64,000 nt of DNA from Mycoplasma sp. (GCA_024244685.1 JAAEOJ010000137.1:60436-124435); one strand, 5' to 3'. Numbered from the stretch's first letter, positions 8,173-15,047 are shown. Notes: a model not told the origin generated them from the letters alone. Numbers and translations are program-made.

Positions 8173-8577
8173 TTATTTTGATTCTTTAAGATATCCATCA
8201 TAAGGCTCATGAACTCTAAGTATTTTAATAAGGCCTTTGGCTACATTATCATAAAATTCTCTTGCACTCATTGGCATTAGCTGTGGGTCGTATTCAAAAC
8301 AGTCAGTTCCACAATAAAATATAGGAGTATAAAAGTGAGTACCATACTTGTTTTCTGCTTCTATTTGAAAAGTTTTTACTTTGTCATCTCTAACGTCTTT
8401 CCAGTACTTAATCTCATTAAACCCATTTCTTATATAGATACTTTCTATTTTTTCTCTCTTGACAGTTATAATTCTTAGCTCATTGTTTGATAAGTGAGCG
8501 GCAAATACTTTTTCTCCTGCTTTCTTCTCGCATCTATCCATAATGTTATTAAATTGTCTTTGTGTTAATCTAATCAT
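8173..8577 (-). CDS. Hypothetical protein
   Basis: 134 residues, start ATG 8577 chosen because AAGGAG sits 8 bases upstream (a TTG two codons earlier is less likely). Beta-rich, with two Cys in FYCGTDCFEYDP. Transcribed from the promoter at 8627-8655 through a leader with a small hairpin. No family recognised. Confidence 0.7.
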   Translation of the reverse strand: MIRLTQRQFNNIMDRCEKKAGEKVFAAHLSNNELRIITVKREKIESIYIRNGFNEIKYWKDVRDDKVKTFQIEAENKYGTHFYTPIFYCGTDCFEYDPQLMPMSAREFYDNVAKGLIKILRVHEPYDGYLKESK

Positions 8578-8603
8578 AATCAAACTCCTTAAAATTATTA
8601 TTA

Positions 8604-8620
8604 ACTGCTTAAGTAGCTAT
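8604..8620 (-). promoter_or_regulatory. Leader hairpin (CTACTTAAGCAG type)
   Basis: An imperfect palindrome lies between the promoter and the ribosome binding site. Similar palindromes sit in the same place before the genes starting at 21886, 22451, 23272 and 41186. It could be an mRNA 5' stabilising stem or an operator. Confidence 0.45.
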
Positions 8621-8626
8621 ATAGAT

Positions 8627-8655
8627 ATAGTAATATATTTAATTATAAAAGTAAA
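8627..8655 (-). promoter_or_regulatory. Promoter of the TTTACT family
   Basis: -35 TTTACT (8655-8650), a 17-base spacer, then -10 TACTAT (8632-8627). It carries the extended TTTACTTTTATAAT block shared by most leftward promoters here, and fires the 8173-8577 gene. Confidence 0.75.
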
Positions 8656-8676
8656 GTATTATTTATAAATAATTTT

Positions 8677-8702
8677 AAAAAAATAGTCATTTAATATGAC
8701 TA
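8677..8702 (-). terminator. Rho-independent terminator
   Basis: The stem TAGTCAT/ATGACTA with loop ATTAA is followed by seven T on the minus strand. The stem starts within the stop codon of the 8700-9074 gene. Confidence 0.65.
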
Positions 8703-9074
8703 CTTGATTCTATTGACCTTTTCAGCTACTAATATTATAGCCTCTTGGAGTTTTTTGTCTATTCCATCTTGCCCCTCATTGATTTTACTTTGATTTTTGT
8801 TCATTTTATTTTGCAGTTCCATATATTCTTTTAATAGTTTAGCATATTTTGCTAACTGCTTGATTAGACTACAAAAAACAATACCGACAACAAAAAACAG
8901 CAAGAAAACAACAGACTCAAACAACATAAATCCTTCATCAATAATAAAGAATAAAGCCATCTCTAGTGTTTTGTATATAGCAAAAACAATAATTCCTTCA
9001 AACAGACACTTAACAAGCCCCTTCAATGAAAATTCTTTTAGCTTCCTTGATATAAGCTCTTTAATTTTGTTCAT
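8700..9074 (-). CDS. Two-helix membrane protein with coiled-coil tail
   Basis: 124 residues. Two hydrophobic segments (about 22-44 and 50-72) are followed by a helical tail (KLLKEYMELQNKMNKNQSKINEG) that looks like a coiled coil. The small hydrophobic layout is holin-like, but there is no endolysin nearby, so that is only a possibility. It has its own promoter at 9098-9126 and its own terminator. Confidence 0.7.
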   Translation of the reverse strand: MNKIKELISRKLKEFSLKGLVKCLFEGIIVFAIYKTLEMALFFIIDEGFMLFESVVFLLFFVVGIVFCSLIKQLAKYAKLLKEYMELQNKMNKNQSKINEGQDGIDKKLQEAIILVAEKVNRIK

Positions 9075-9097
9075 GCAAACTCCTTTTGTTTGTTTTG

Positions 9098-9126
9098 ATT
9101 ATAACACAATTTTGTTATTACGGCAA
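9098..9126 (-). promoter_or_regulatory. Sigma-70-type promoter
   Basis: -35 TTGCCG, 17-base spacer, -10 TATAAT. It lies directly upstream of the membrane protein gene at 8700-9074 and just beyond the tRNA-cluster terminator. Confidence 0.75.
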
Positions 9127-9150
9127 TAAAAAAGACCTCTTAAAGAGATC
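9127..9150 (-). terminator. Terminator of the tRNA transcript
   Basis: The minus strand reads GATCTC..GAGGTC followed by TTTTTTATT. It is the first strong terminator after the leftward tRNA cluster. Confidence 0.7.
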
Positions 9151-9383
9151 ACAATAAATAAGAGCGGAGAATTCATGTCAAGCGCATTACTACTTAACAC
9201 TAGTGGAGCCTCCGCCAACTATATCCACATTGATATTCACTAACAAATAACCATAATGCCTTAGCCTAGTTAGTGACCTTGAGAACAAAAGGAATCGAAC
9301 CATCTGAAGATTTACAGTCTGCCGTTAGGAATAGCTCCCCTTTTTCAAGTCGCACTCAGGGTAGCGTATCACCCTTTTTTATA
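9151..9383 (-). other. Non-coding 3' part of the tRNA transcript, with a tRNA-Tyr-like remnant
   Basis: No convincing reading frame. On the minus strand, about 9353-9289 holds a loop CTGTAAA (would be anticodon GTA, Tyr) and a T-loop-like GGTTCGATTCC, but the acceptor stem does not pair, so it is at best a degenerate tRNA-like segment. Further 3' there are short stems (CACTAAC with GTTAGTG, and GGAGGCTCC). The segment is probably transcribed with the tRNAs. Confidence 0.35.
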
Positions 9384-9455
9384 GCCCTATAGAGGAGTTG
9401 AACCCCTAACCTATTGATTACAAATCAATTGCTCTACCAATTGAGCTAATAGGGC
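9384..9455 (-). tRNA. tRNA-Thr (anticodon TGT)
   Basis: Full cloverleaf. Acceptor GCCCTAT pairs with ATAGGGC, the D arm is GCTC/GAGC, and the anticodon stem ATTGA/TCAAT carries loop TTTGTAA. The T arm has TTCAACT. CCA is not encoded. Confidence 0.9.
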
Positions 9456-9461
9456 ATTATA

Positions 9462-9532
9462 GACAGCGATCAGATTCGAACTGACATAGACAAGATTTGC
9501 AATCTTGCGCCTAACCATTCGGCAACACTGTC
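9462..9532 (-). tRNA. tRNA-Cys (anticodon GCA)
   Basis: Full cloverleaf. Acceptor GACAGTG/CGCTGTC, anticodon stem CAAGA/TCTTG with loop TTGCAAA, and a T loop TTCGAAT. CCA is not encoded. Seven bases separate it from the Thr gene. Confidence 0.9.
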
Positions 9533-9538
9533 AAATGC

Positions 9539-9597
9539 TTGTTTCCTTGTGGGGTTAGACACCACATAAAGCAGAATCACACCCCACAAGGAAACAA
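9539..9597 (-). repeat. 17-bp perfect inverted repeat between tRNA genes
   Basis: TTGTTTCCTTGTGGGGT at 9539-9555 is exactly complementary to 9581-9597, with a 25-base loop. It lies between tRNA-Cys and the atypical tRNA-like gene. There is no T run, so it is not a terminator. A long duplex here could be a processing site in the tRNA precursor or a structured RNA. Confidence 0.6.
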
Positions 9598-9604
9598 AAA
9601 CTTT

Positions 9605-9693
9605 GTGACATAGAGGAATCGAACCTCTAACAGCTATAACACATTGTTTTTATGTGTCATTGAGCTGCACCCACACCCTTAAGGGGTTGTCAC
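9605..9693 (-). tRNA. Atypical tRNA-like gene, anticodon unresolved
   Basis: 89 bases. The ends pair as an acceptor stem (GTGACAA with ATGTCAC, 6 of 7) and the T arm AGAGG-TTCGATT-CCTCT is perfect. The middle does not fold as a normal D plus anticodon arm. It contains a 6-bp hairpin ACACAT/ATGTGT with loop AAAAACA (no U33) nested inside a CAGCT/AGCTG pair. This could be a degenerate gene or one carrying an insertion in the anticodon region. Confidence 0.45.
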
Positions 9694-9753
9694 GGTTGTA
9701 ATTAAGTCATCACAACAAAATAATATTAAAGGAGATACGATGAACGTATCATT

Positions 9754-9831
9754 GAGAAGGGTAGGATTCGAACCTACAACCGCCAAGCCATCATATGGCG
9801 CCAAGCGCTCTACCAATTGAGCTACCTTCTC
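9754..9831 (-). tRNA. tRNA-like gene with abnormal anticodon arm
   Basis: 78 bases. Acceptor GAGAAGG/CCTTCTC, D arm GCTC/GAGC and T arm GTAGG-TTCGAAT-CCTAC are all perfect. The segment between D and T arms is about six bases too long and holds a direct repeat GCTTGGCG flanking CCATATGATG. No 5-bp anticodon stem with a 7-base loop can be drawn, so the anticodon is unresolved. Confidence 0.55.
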
Positions 9832-9943
9832 TTGTTTGTCACTCTCTATTCTTTTAAAAATATAGTGACCAAATTAACAATCTAGCCACTATAAAAGGAG
9901 TTCATTTATGGACTAAGAACTAAAAAGTCGCATAAATAACATC

Positions 9944-10016
9944 ACCACAAGCCAGGCTCGAACCGACATATTCCCCCATCCTTAACGGGGTGCTTTCCCA
10001 TTTAAGCTATTGTGGC
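9944..10016 (-). tRNA. tRNA with predicted anticodon AAG (unusual)
   Basis: The cloverleaf is complete: acceptor GCCACAA/TTGTGGT, D arm GCTT/AAGC, anticodon stem CCCCG/TGGGG, T arm GTCGG/CTGGC around TTCGAGC. The anticodon loop reads TTAAGGA, which would give AAG (Leu codon CUU). A34 outside tRNA-Arg is rare in bacteria and the variable loop is short, unlike a normal tRNA-Leu. The isotype is therefore uncertain. Confidence 0.6.
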
Positions 10017-10043
10017 GGGGTACTTAACTAGTATTTCCCCATT

Positions 10044-10115
10044 TGGGGCAGGTGGACTTGAGCCACCGGCCGACGAATTATGAGCCCGTTGCTCTAACCA
10101 CTGAGCTATACCCCA
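10044..10115 (-). tRNA. tRNA-Met (anticodon CAT)
   Basis: Acceptor TGGGGTA/TGCCCCA, D arm GCTC/GAGC, anticodon stem ACGGG/TTCGT with loop CTCATAA, T arm GGTGG/CCACC. The CAT anticodon could be elongator Met or, if lysidine-modified, Ile. The three G-C pairs of initiator tRNA are absent from the anticodon stem. Confidence 0.85.
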
Positions 10116-10163
10116 TCAATAAATATACATTACCATACTTTCTTAATCCTGTCAACAAATACT

Positions 10164-10436
10164 TTACTTTTTGTTGACTTTTAATTTATTCTTACAATCT
10201 TGAATTATTTCAAGTAGCTCTGGAAGGTTTTCTTTGAATTCTCTCATCAAACCGTCCTGATGATACTTAGAAAAAGGGCAATTGCTAGGAACGTCAACAA
10301 GAATCTTTGTTTTATCAGCATCTTTGAGCTTTCTATTTTTCCTGCAAATCAAGCAATAATGTTTTCTTGTATCTACATCTATCATGTCATACTTACACTC
10401 TAAACAGCTTGGTAGGTCACGTAACTTTATGTCCAT
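10164..10436 (-). CDS. Small Cys-rich (zinc-binding) protein
   Basis: 90 residues with CLECKYD, YCLICRKNRKL and CPFSKYH, a likely zinc site of C-x2-C pairs. The ATG follows GGAGAGAATT. It is the first gene downstream of the 10447-11860 run and is followed by the tRNA cluster. No family recognised. Confidence 0.7.
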   Translation of the reverse strand: MDIKLRDLPSCLECKYDMIDVDTRKHYCLICRKNRKLKDADKTKILVDVPSNCPFSKYHQDGLMREFKENLPELLEIIQDCKNKLKVNKK

Positions 10437-10446
10437 AATTCTCTCC

Positions 10447-10758
10447 TTATTTGTTCCATTTCAATAACACATTTAATTCTAACTTCCCGGAACCTTCGCA
10501 GCCCAACAACATATGATATAATTCATCATTTCCACATGCCATTTTTCTTAATCTAATTAAATCTTTTTCATTGAAACCCCTTTCTAGCTCTGCACACTTA
10601 ACTTGTGATGCCTCTCTAGCTATTGCATCATCTATCTTTATTTTTGTATACTTTGATATTTTTGATAGGCCTTTTAGTGCCTTAGAAGAGCATTTATCCT
10701 TTAGAAGTTTATCGATACTTCTATTGAGCTCCTCTAGTGTCATTTTATCTATTTCCAA
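10447..10758 (-). CDS. Hypothetical helical protein
   Basis: 103 residues, largely alpha-helical, Lys/Leu-rich, with no Cys motif or membrane segment. The start ATG follows GGAGAAGTGATTGG. It abuts the upstream gene (stop at 10759). Function unknown. Confidence 0.7.
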   Translation of the reverse strand: MEIDKMTLEELNRSIDKLLKDKCSSKALKGLSKISKYTKIKIDDAIAREASQVKCAELERGFNEKDLIRLRKMACGNDELYHMLLGCEGSGKLELNVLLKWNK

Positions 10759-11079
10759 TCACTTCTCCTCACCTAATTTTGGATAAATTATTTTTGCCTT
10801 GCTGCTTTGCAATAGTTCACCATTCATAAAGTACTTCACCCATATATCGGGAAAGTCCTCTCCATTGCCTTTGAGTACAAACAGTACATCTCTAAAAACA
10901 TTGCTTACGCCGATAAGTTCACTTTCGTGACCGTACCATTTTGTGGTCTCACTAGCCATTCCGTCATTACTAAGGCTTCGAGTCTCTAGATAGTCATTTG
11001 TTACGACCTCTTCTACTATTTCACTGCTCAACTCTCCATCTACATAAGCCTCTAAGCTATACTCTGTATAATACCCCAT
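10759..11079 (-). CDS. Hypothetical beta-rich protein
   Basis: 106 residues starting MGYYTEYSLEAY, a pattern seen in small phage proteins of unknown role. It is beta-rich with a central KWYGHESELIGVSNVF segment. The ribosome binding site is AAGGAG. No function assigned. Confidence 0.75.
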   Translation of the reverse strand: MGYYTEYSLEAYVDGELSSEIVEEVVTNDYLETRSLSNDGMASETTKWYGHESELIGVSNVFRDVLFVLKGNGEDFPDIWVKYFMNGELLQSSKAKIIYPKLGEEK

Positions 11080-11089
11080 AATTTACTCC

Positions 11090-11392
11090 TTATTTATCAT
11101 TAAATATATTTTGTACCGCTACAGCTCTTTTGTTTGAGTCAGCAATAGCAAACCCATCATTTAAAGCCTTAATAAAATCATCTTCTATTTGATGATCTCT
11201 ATCATATTTTAGTTTGCATTGTCTAGCCTGAAAAGAAATTTTGTGACAATCGACATGGATGTTTCCGTCTTTTTCTTTTGCCCTTTTCCATGCAGATGAA
11301 AGCTCATAACTCATATAGTGTTCGGGTGGATCTTCACCCATGAAAGCTTCTTTGTTTGTTGTATCTATAATTAAATATCTAAAATTAGTCAT
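11090..11392 (-). CDS. Hypothetical protein
   Basis: 100 residues from ATG 11392, which has GAAGGAGAAATA upstream and overlaps the stop of the gene before; the frame is open further up, but that part overlaps the neighbouring gene. It contains a CHKISFQARQCK segment. No family recognised. Confidence 0.65.
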   Translation of the reverse strand: MTNFRYLIIDTTNKEAFMGEDPPEHYMSYELSSAWKRAKEKDGNIHVDCHKISFQARQCKLKYDRDHQIEDDFIKALNDGFAIADSNKRAVAVQNIFNDK

Positions 11393-11583
11393 TATTTCTC
11401 CTTCTCTAATACTTTCACAAAACACACAGATTTTCCGTCTGCTCTTTTCATCCCAATGCAAAGGCCAAAAACTTCTTTATGAGCTTTTGACAAGCATTCA
11501 TTTGTGCCTTTAAAAAAGCAAATCCCACAACCAATTCTTTCACGCTCAACAACCTTAAAATTATCACCATTCCACTTAATCAT
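11392..11583 (-). CDS. Small Cys4 protein of the C-x2-C...C...C...RxD family
   Basis: 63 residues. Pattern: CGICFF, C (in NECLSK), C (in GLCIGM), then KRADGKSVCFVKV. The same arrangement appears in the proteins at 19466, 29523 and 56722, so this is one of several paralogous small zinc-type proteins. Similar short Cys4 proteins ending in R.DG..V.F are common in gut phages. Role unknown. Confidence 0.7.
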   Translation of the reverse strand: MIKWNGDNFKVVERERIGCGICFFKGTNECLSKAHKEVFGLCIGMKRADGKSVCFVKVLEKEK

Positions 11584-11593
11584 TACCTCTCCT

Positions 11594-11860
11594 TTATATT
11601 CTTACTATATCACAAAAGTCATTGTCGTAACTAAGCTCTACTTTAATCTCTTCAAAAAGGCCCAGGTCAAGCTTATCAAATGATTCTTGTAGCCTTCCTG
11701 ATAAGCATCTAAGGTAGCCTTCACTATCAGCAACAAGTCTATGAACTTCATTAATAGCATTTCCTACATGTTTATAAACATACTTCTTGCTGTTGTTATG
11801 TAGTGCCTGTTCAACTAATCCTAATGCTAGTCTAATTTTTCTTCTAGTGTTATTTGTCAT
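11594..11860 (-). CDS. Hypothetical helical protein
   Basis: 88 residues, helical, starting at ATG with AAAGGAGTACAAT upstream. It sits at the 3' end of the transcript from the 12776-12804 promoter. No motif recognised. Confidence 0.7.
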   Translation of the reverse strand: MTNNTRRKIRLALGLVEQALHNNSKKYVYKHVGNAINEVHRLVADSEGYLRCLSGRLQESFDKLDLGLFEEIKVELSYDNDFCDIVRI

Positions 11861-11887
11861 ATTGTACTCCTTTAAATTATTATAATT

Positions 11888-12724
11888 CTATAAAATGATT
11901 TTATTCTCAAGTCTTTTTAATGTCCTATACATCGGCCTATATATCTTCTCGTTAATCTCTATACTTCTTCTATACTCTGTTTTTTCAATCAATAAATAAT
12001 CTAGCAATTCTTTATCATTATAAGTAGCACTTTCTCTATACTCTTTTAGTCTTTTTAGTACTTCAATAAAGTTTTTATAACTTCTTCTATTGTCTTCTTT
12101 GTGAAACTTCTCATAGTTACTGATAGAGTAGTCGATCTGGCTAATAAGCATGTCTTCTTTTTCTTCAAGAAGATGTAAGCAACACTCTTTTATATGCTTC
12201 TTTAGGCTCATAAGCTGCCTATAAATTGTTCTATAAGCTTTAGGGCCATCCTCCATATAGTCTCTGTAATCTTTTATGAAATCAATTAGATTGCAAGAGA
12301 AAGCTGCATCATTTTTCTCTTTTCTGTCTCTCTTTAATGTATCAAGACATCTAAAGAAAGATTTATAAGCAAGAACCTCGTTAGCAACTCCTTCTTCTGT
12401 TTCTTCTTCTAGTATTTCAATAAACTCAACGTAGTCATTCTTCATCTCTTCTATCTTTTCAATGACCTCGTCTTTTACTTCTTCTTCAATCTCAATAACT
12501 TTTTTGTCTGCTCTTAGAGAAGGAGACATGCTATATTTACCCATAGGATAGATAAACTCAAAGCCATCTCTATCATAAATCTTACATCTTTTCTCTTCTT
12601 TTTCCATAGGGCAGTAGATAGTTACAAACTTAGCTGTTCTTTTGATAATCTTATAAGTAAAAGTATTATCATAATCCCCAATAAACCTACCTTCATATGT
12701 TTCACCAACTTCAAATCTAATCAT
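11888..12724 (-). CDS. Hypothetical protein, acidic, helical
   Basis: 278 residues from ATG 12724 (TTTTAAGGGG upstream; a TTG two codons earlier is less likely). The N-terminal 60 residues look like a beta domain (FEVGETYEGRFIGDYDNTFTYKII with a possible C..C pair), and the rest is long charged helices with repeated RxLxSLK/RRLK-like spacing. Function unknown. Confidence 0.75.
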   Translation of the reverse strand: MIRFEVGETYEGRFIGDYDNTFTYKIIKRTAKFVTIYCPMEKEEKRCKIYDRDGFEFIYPMGKYSMSPSLRADKKVIEIEEEVKDEVIEKIEEMKNDYVEFIEILEEETEEGVANEVLAYKSFFRCLDTLKRDRKEKNDAAFSCNLIDFIKDYRDYMEDGPKAYRTIYRQLMSLKKHIKECCLHLLEEKEDMLISQIDYSISNYEKFHKEDNRRSYKNFIEVLKRLKEYRESATYNDKELLDYLLIEKTEYRRSIEINEKIYRPMYRTLKRLENKIIL

Positions 12725-12733
12725 AATCAAACC

Positions 12734-12760
12734 CCTTAAAATTATTTGTTGTTACAATCA
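12734..12760 (-). promoter_or_regulatory. Leader hairpin
   Basis: GTTGTT, a six-base loop, then AACAAC lie between the promoter and ribosome binding site of the 11888-12724 gene, in the same position as the palindromic leader stems elsewhere. Confidence 0.4.
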
Positions 12761-12775
12761 ACAACCTTATAATAT

Positions 12776-12804
12776 AGTATAATCAATTTATTTATAAAAG
12801 TAAA
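12776..12804 (-). promoter_or_regulatory. Promoter of the TTTACT family
   Basis: -35 TTTACT, 17-base spacer, -10 TATACT. It fires the 11888-12724 gene and probably those downstream to the tRNA cluster. Confidence 0.75.
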
Positions 12805-12822
12805 GCCTTTTTTATAAATAAA

Positions 12823-12996
12823 TTAAAAAAACATTATTCCGTTGTTTTTGTTGTTGGCCTCCTCCAGGTCGTCAATAAACAATCTCAACAAATGAGCTCT
12901 ATCTCTTTGTATGTTCCAATCCTCGCTAATGCCTGAATTAAGCTTATTATTTGTGTCATCTAAGTAACCTTTATATTTTCCTATCAGTTTTCTCAT
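12823..12996 (-). CDS. Small hypothetical protein
   Basis: 57 residues, starting at ATG 12996 with GGAGTAAGTT upstream; found by reading the gap. Charged, helical, Asn-rich at the C-terminus. No family recognised. Confidence 0.55.
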   Translation of the reverse strand: MRKLIGKYKGYLDDTNNKLNSGISEDWNIQRDRAHLLRLFIDDLEEANNKNNGIMFF

Positions 12997-13013
12997 AACT
13001 TACTCCTCTATAG

Positions 13014-13190
13014 TTATTTCTTCATTTTTATCATTATCCCCATAAGAAAAAACGCAATTAAAAACGGGACAACAATAGTCCATCCACTAAAATTGTGCTT
13101 GTCAATTGCAAAATCAACAACTATTATAGATATAACATCTATGCCAGCTAAAATAGAAACAAAAATCCATTTAACATCACTCTTTCTCAT
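13014..13190 (-). CDS. Small two-helix membrane protein
   Basis: 58 residues with AAAAGGAGAAGAT before ATG 13190. Two hydrophobic segments (about 8-27 and 38-52) separated by a short polar loop. Role unknown; small membrane proteins like this recur throughout the leftward region. Confidence 0.55.
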   Translation of the reverse strand: MRKSDVKWIFVSILAGIDVISIIVVDFAIDKHNFSGWTIVVPFLIAFFLMGIMIKMKK

Positions 13191-13205
13191 ATCTTCTCCT
13201 TTTAG

Positions 13206-13466
13206 TTAGGAATTAAAGCTAGCACATATAACTATTTTCTCTTCATAAGAATCACCTGCTTTTCCGATAAACTCTACTTTTACATCTTTAGGAGCAGTCC
13301 AGGTACTCCATTGACCCTCCTCATTCCAGAAATCATCTCCCCACACTATAGATATGTCCTGTGGATGAATGTTTCTTGCCTCACTCTCATCTTTTGCTAC
13401 TACAACCGCACTATCATATGTGTCATAATCGTTGTTTTTTGTCTGTGATAGTCTGTAAATATTCAT
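13206..13466 (-). CDS. Small phage protein of the MNIYRLSQ type
   Basis: 86 residues from ATG 13466 (AGAGGAC upstream); upstream codons in this frame overlap the previous gene. The opening MNIYRLSQTKNNDYDTYDSA, then VVAKDESEARNIHP and an IGKAG...IVCASF ending, is a pattern I associate with a widespread uncharacterised phage family. Function unknown. Confidence 0.7.
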   Translation of the reverse strand: MNIYRLSQTKNNDYDTYDSAVVVAKDESEARNIHPQDISIVWGDDFWNEEGQWSTWTAPKDVKVEFIGKAGDSYEEKIVICASFNS

Positions 13467-13468
13467 TT

Positions 13469-13684
13469 TTATAGTCCTCTTTTCTTTGCTGATTCTTTGA
13501 TTGTCTGCTCTAGGCAACCTATGATAGAATCTATTTGTTTGTTGTTGTCTGCGAGCTCCTCCAAGAGACGAGTATTTTTTGTAACTGTTCTCTCTATGCC
13601 ATCAACCATATTTTTTAACGCAGACAATCTGCTTTCTGCTACTCTTCTTGCCTCTTCAATCTCTTTTAGTGATTCTTTTGTCAT
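13469..13684 (-). CDS. Small coiled-coil protein
   Basis: 71 residues with heptad-like Leu/Ile spacing throughout, so a probable two-helix coiled coil. First gene after the 13716-13744 promoter, with AAAGGAGTTGAT before ATG. No function assigned. Confidence 0.65.
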   Translation of the reverse strand: MTKESLKEIEEARRVAESRLSALKNMVDGIERTVTKNTRLLEELADNNKQIDSIIGCLEQTIKESAKKRGL

Positions 13685-13715
13685 ATCAACTCCTTTTAAA
13701 TTGTTCTTATTATAG

Positions 13716-13744
13716 AGTATAGTAAATATATTATTAAAAGTAAA
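13716..13744 (-). promoter_or_regulatory. Promoter of the TTTACT family
   Basis: -35 TTTACT with extended TTTTAAT, 17-base spacer, -10 TATACT. Directly upstream of the coiled-coil gene at 13469-13684. Confidence 0.75.
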
Positions 13745-13772
13745 GCTTTATTTATAAATAGTTTAAAAAAGA

Positions 13773-14330
13773 TTATTTATATCTCCACAAATAACCATAG
13801 GCGTGGACATTTGGATTCTTTAATGCTCTATTTATATGGGAGCTGTACCCTTTTAGTGCTATTGCTGCCTCTTTTTGTGTAGAGTAAACAGCGATAAATT
13901 CCCCTTCTAGTGTTAGCTGCACTATTGGATTTGACTTTCTTCTTTTGTCAGTCGCATTTCCCGTTATTCCAAAAAAATAATTCAATCTTTTCCTCCATTT
14001 ACGAGAAGTAACTCTTTCTATATTTAGCATTCCACTAGCAATTTGCACTTCTATATTCTCGAAATATATATATTGAATAAATTTAAAAATTTTTAAACAA
14101 GACAAACGACAGGCATGGAATATTGTTGTCGTTTTCAATGAGTATAATTTTTTACATGTTCTGCAATAGAACTTTTTCCCCTTTATAGGATTATTTTCTT
14201 TGCCTCCACAACAAGGACATATAACACCATCAGGCCAACGCAAAGAAAGGAACAAACTATATGCCTGTTCCTCATTCTCTAACGCTCTTATTTTGTCTAT
14301 ATTAAGCTTGAAAGAGTCTATCAAGTTCAT
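13773..14330 (-). CDS. IS1595-type zinc-ribbon/HTH protein with C-terminal NUMOD1-like domain (cassette 1)
   Basis: 185 residues. Residues 38-59 form a zinc ribbon (C38-x2-C41, C56-x2-C59), followed by a T-T-IFHACRLS stretch and a helical segment, as in the DNA-binding N-terminus of IS1595-family transposases. The DDE catalytic core is absent. Instead residues about 133-185 (LEGEFIAVYSTQKEAA, then GYLWRYK) match the NUMOD1 type found in homing endonucleases. The same architecture with Cys at identical positions occurs at 35312-35878. The start overlaps the ParB-like gene by 29 bases. Probably a DNA-binding partner; the role is inferred. Confidence 0.65.
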   Translation of the reverse strand: MNLIDSFKLNIDKIRALENEEQAYSLFLSLRWPDGVICPCCGGKENNPIKGKKFYCRTCKKLYSLKTTTIFHACRLSCLKIFKFIQYIYFENIEVQIASGMLNIERVTSRKWRKRLNYFFGITGNATDKRRKSNPIVQLTLEGEFIAVYSTQKEAAIALKGYSSHINRALKNPNVHAYGYLWRYK

Positions 14331-15033
14331 TGACTAACTTCTCCTCTCCATCAATTGCATTTAGTCTATATAGGTTGTCCATAAAAACTTCTTTATTGAT
14401 ATATCTTTTCTTTCCTGAAAAGAATTTAAATAAAGCAGGAACCATATAAAAGTTAATCCATGCACTCTTCCTTTTCTTAATCTCACTAACAAGACACATG
14501 ATATCTATGATAGTGCTCTCTTTTTCTTCAGTGTACTTAAAATAGCCTTTTTTGTAGATCTCATGTGTGTTATGTTCATCCGCAATTTTAAATAACTTCA
14601 ATGTTAATGTCAAGCTTCCATATGCCTCAACAATCTTATTTAATTTGATATACTCATTATATCCTAATCCACAATAAAGTCTTAGATAATCCTCTGTTGT
14701 CCAGGTCTTCTTTTGAGTGTTATAGGCAACGATTCTTTTTCCAATCTCCTCGTCTGTCATGTCTTCTAAATCTTCAATGACATAAAGGTAGTTGATATCT
14801 CTTCCTGCCTTATGCAATACCTGTTGAGCTTCATATCTATGTTGACCATCTATGATAATCCATTTGTCTTTGTGTTTCCCTATGATAATAGGCTCAGTGC
14901 TTCTAAAACCCTCTTCTTCCATAGATTTAACAAGGCTATTTAACATTTTTTCTTTGATTTCTCTGTTGTGCTTGAAGAGCTCTAGGGGCTCTTTTGATTC
15001 GTAAATTCTTTTGTTTGATTCAATGTGATTCAT
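14302..15033 (-). CDS. ParB-like N-terminal domain protein (cassette 1)
   Basis: 243 residues. Residues about 14-100 are a ParB/sulfiredoxin-type domain. They contain LELFKHNREIKEKM, PIIIGKHKDKWIIIDGQHRYEAQ (the HR..A box at 63-69) and a segment with IVAYNTQKKTW.TEDYLRLYCGL, typical of phage and mobile-element ParB-like proteins annotated with a DGQHR motif. The C-terminal 120 residues are helical with no recognised domain. It is paralogous to the C-terminal half of the 35847-37283 protein. It overlaps the zinc-ribbon/NUMOD gene, so the two are co-translated. The preceding GAAAGGAAAT gives the ATG start. Confidence 0.75.
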   Translation of the reverse strand: MNHIESNKRIYESKEPLELFKHNREIKEKMLNSLVKSMEEEGFRSTEPIIIGKHKDKWIIIDGQHRYEAQQVLHKAGRDINYLYVIEDLEDMTDEEIGKRIVAYNTQKKTWTTEDYLRLYCGLGYNEYIKLNKIVEAYGSLTLTLKLFKIADEHNTHEIYKKGYFKYTEEKESTIIDIMCLVSEIKKRKSAWINFYMVPALFKFFSGKKRYINKEVFMDNLYRLNAIDGEEKLVNELDRLFQA

Positions 15034-15047
15034 ATTATTTCCTTTCT

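Noticed and set aside
5531..9129. Rightward open frames over the leftward genes in this region
   Set aside because: They are complementary-strand shadows. They lack ribosome binding sites, are rich in Phe/Ser/Leu as expected for the complement of Lys/Glu-rich genes, and overlap genes with good starts.
9605..9693. A group I intron in a tRNA
   Set aside because: The excess sequence is only about 15-20 bases, far too short for a self-splicing intron.
9741..9820. A small rightward frame (MNVSLRRVGFEPTT...) with GGAGATACG upstream
   Set aside because: It is the reverse complement of a tRNA-like gene; the Arg-Val-Gly-Phe-Glu-Pro string is a well-known artefact of T-arm sequence.
13773..14330. An active IS1595 insertion sequence
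   Set aside because: There is only the DNA-binding half, no DDE core and no terminal inverted repeats around the gene; a paralog has the same truncated architecture.
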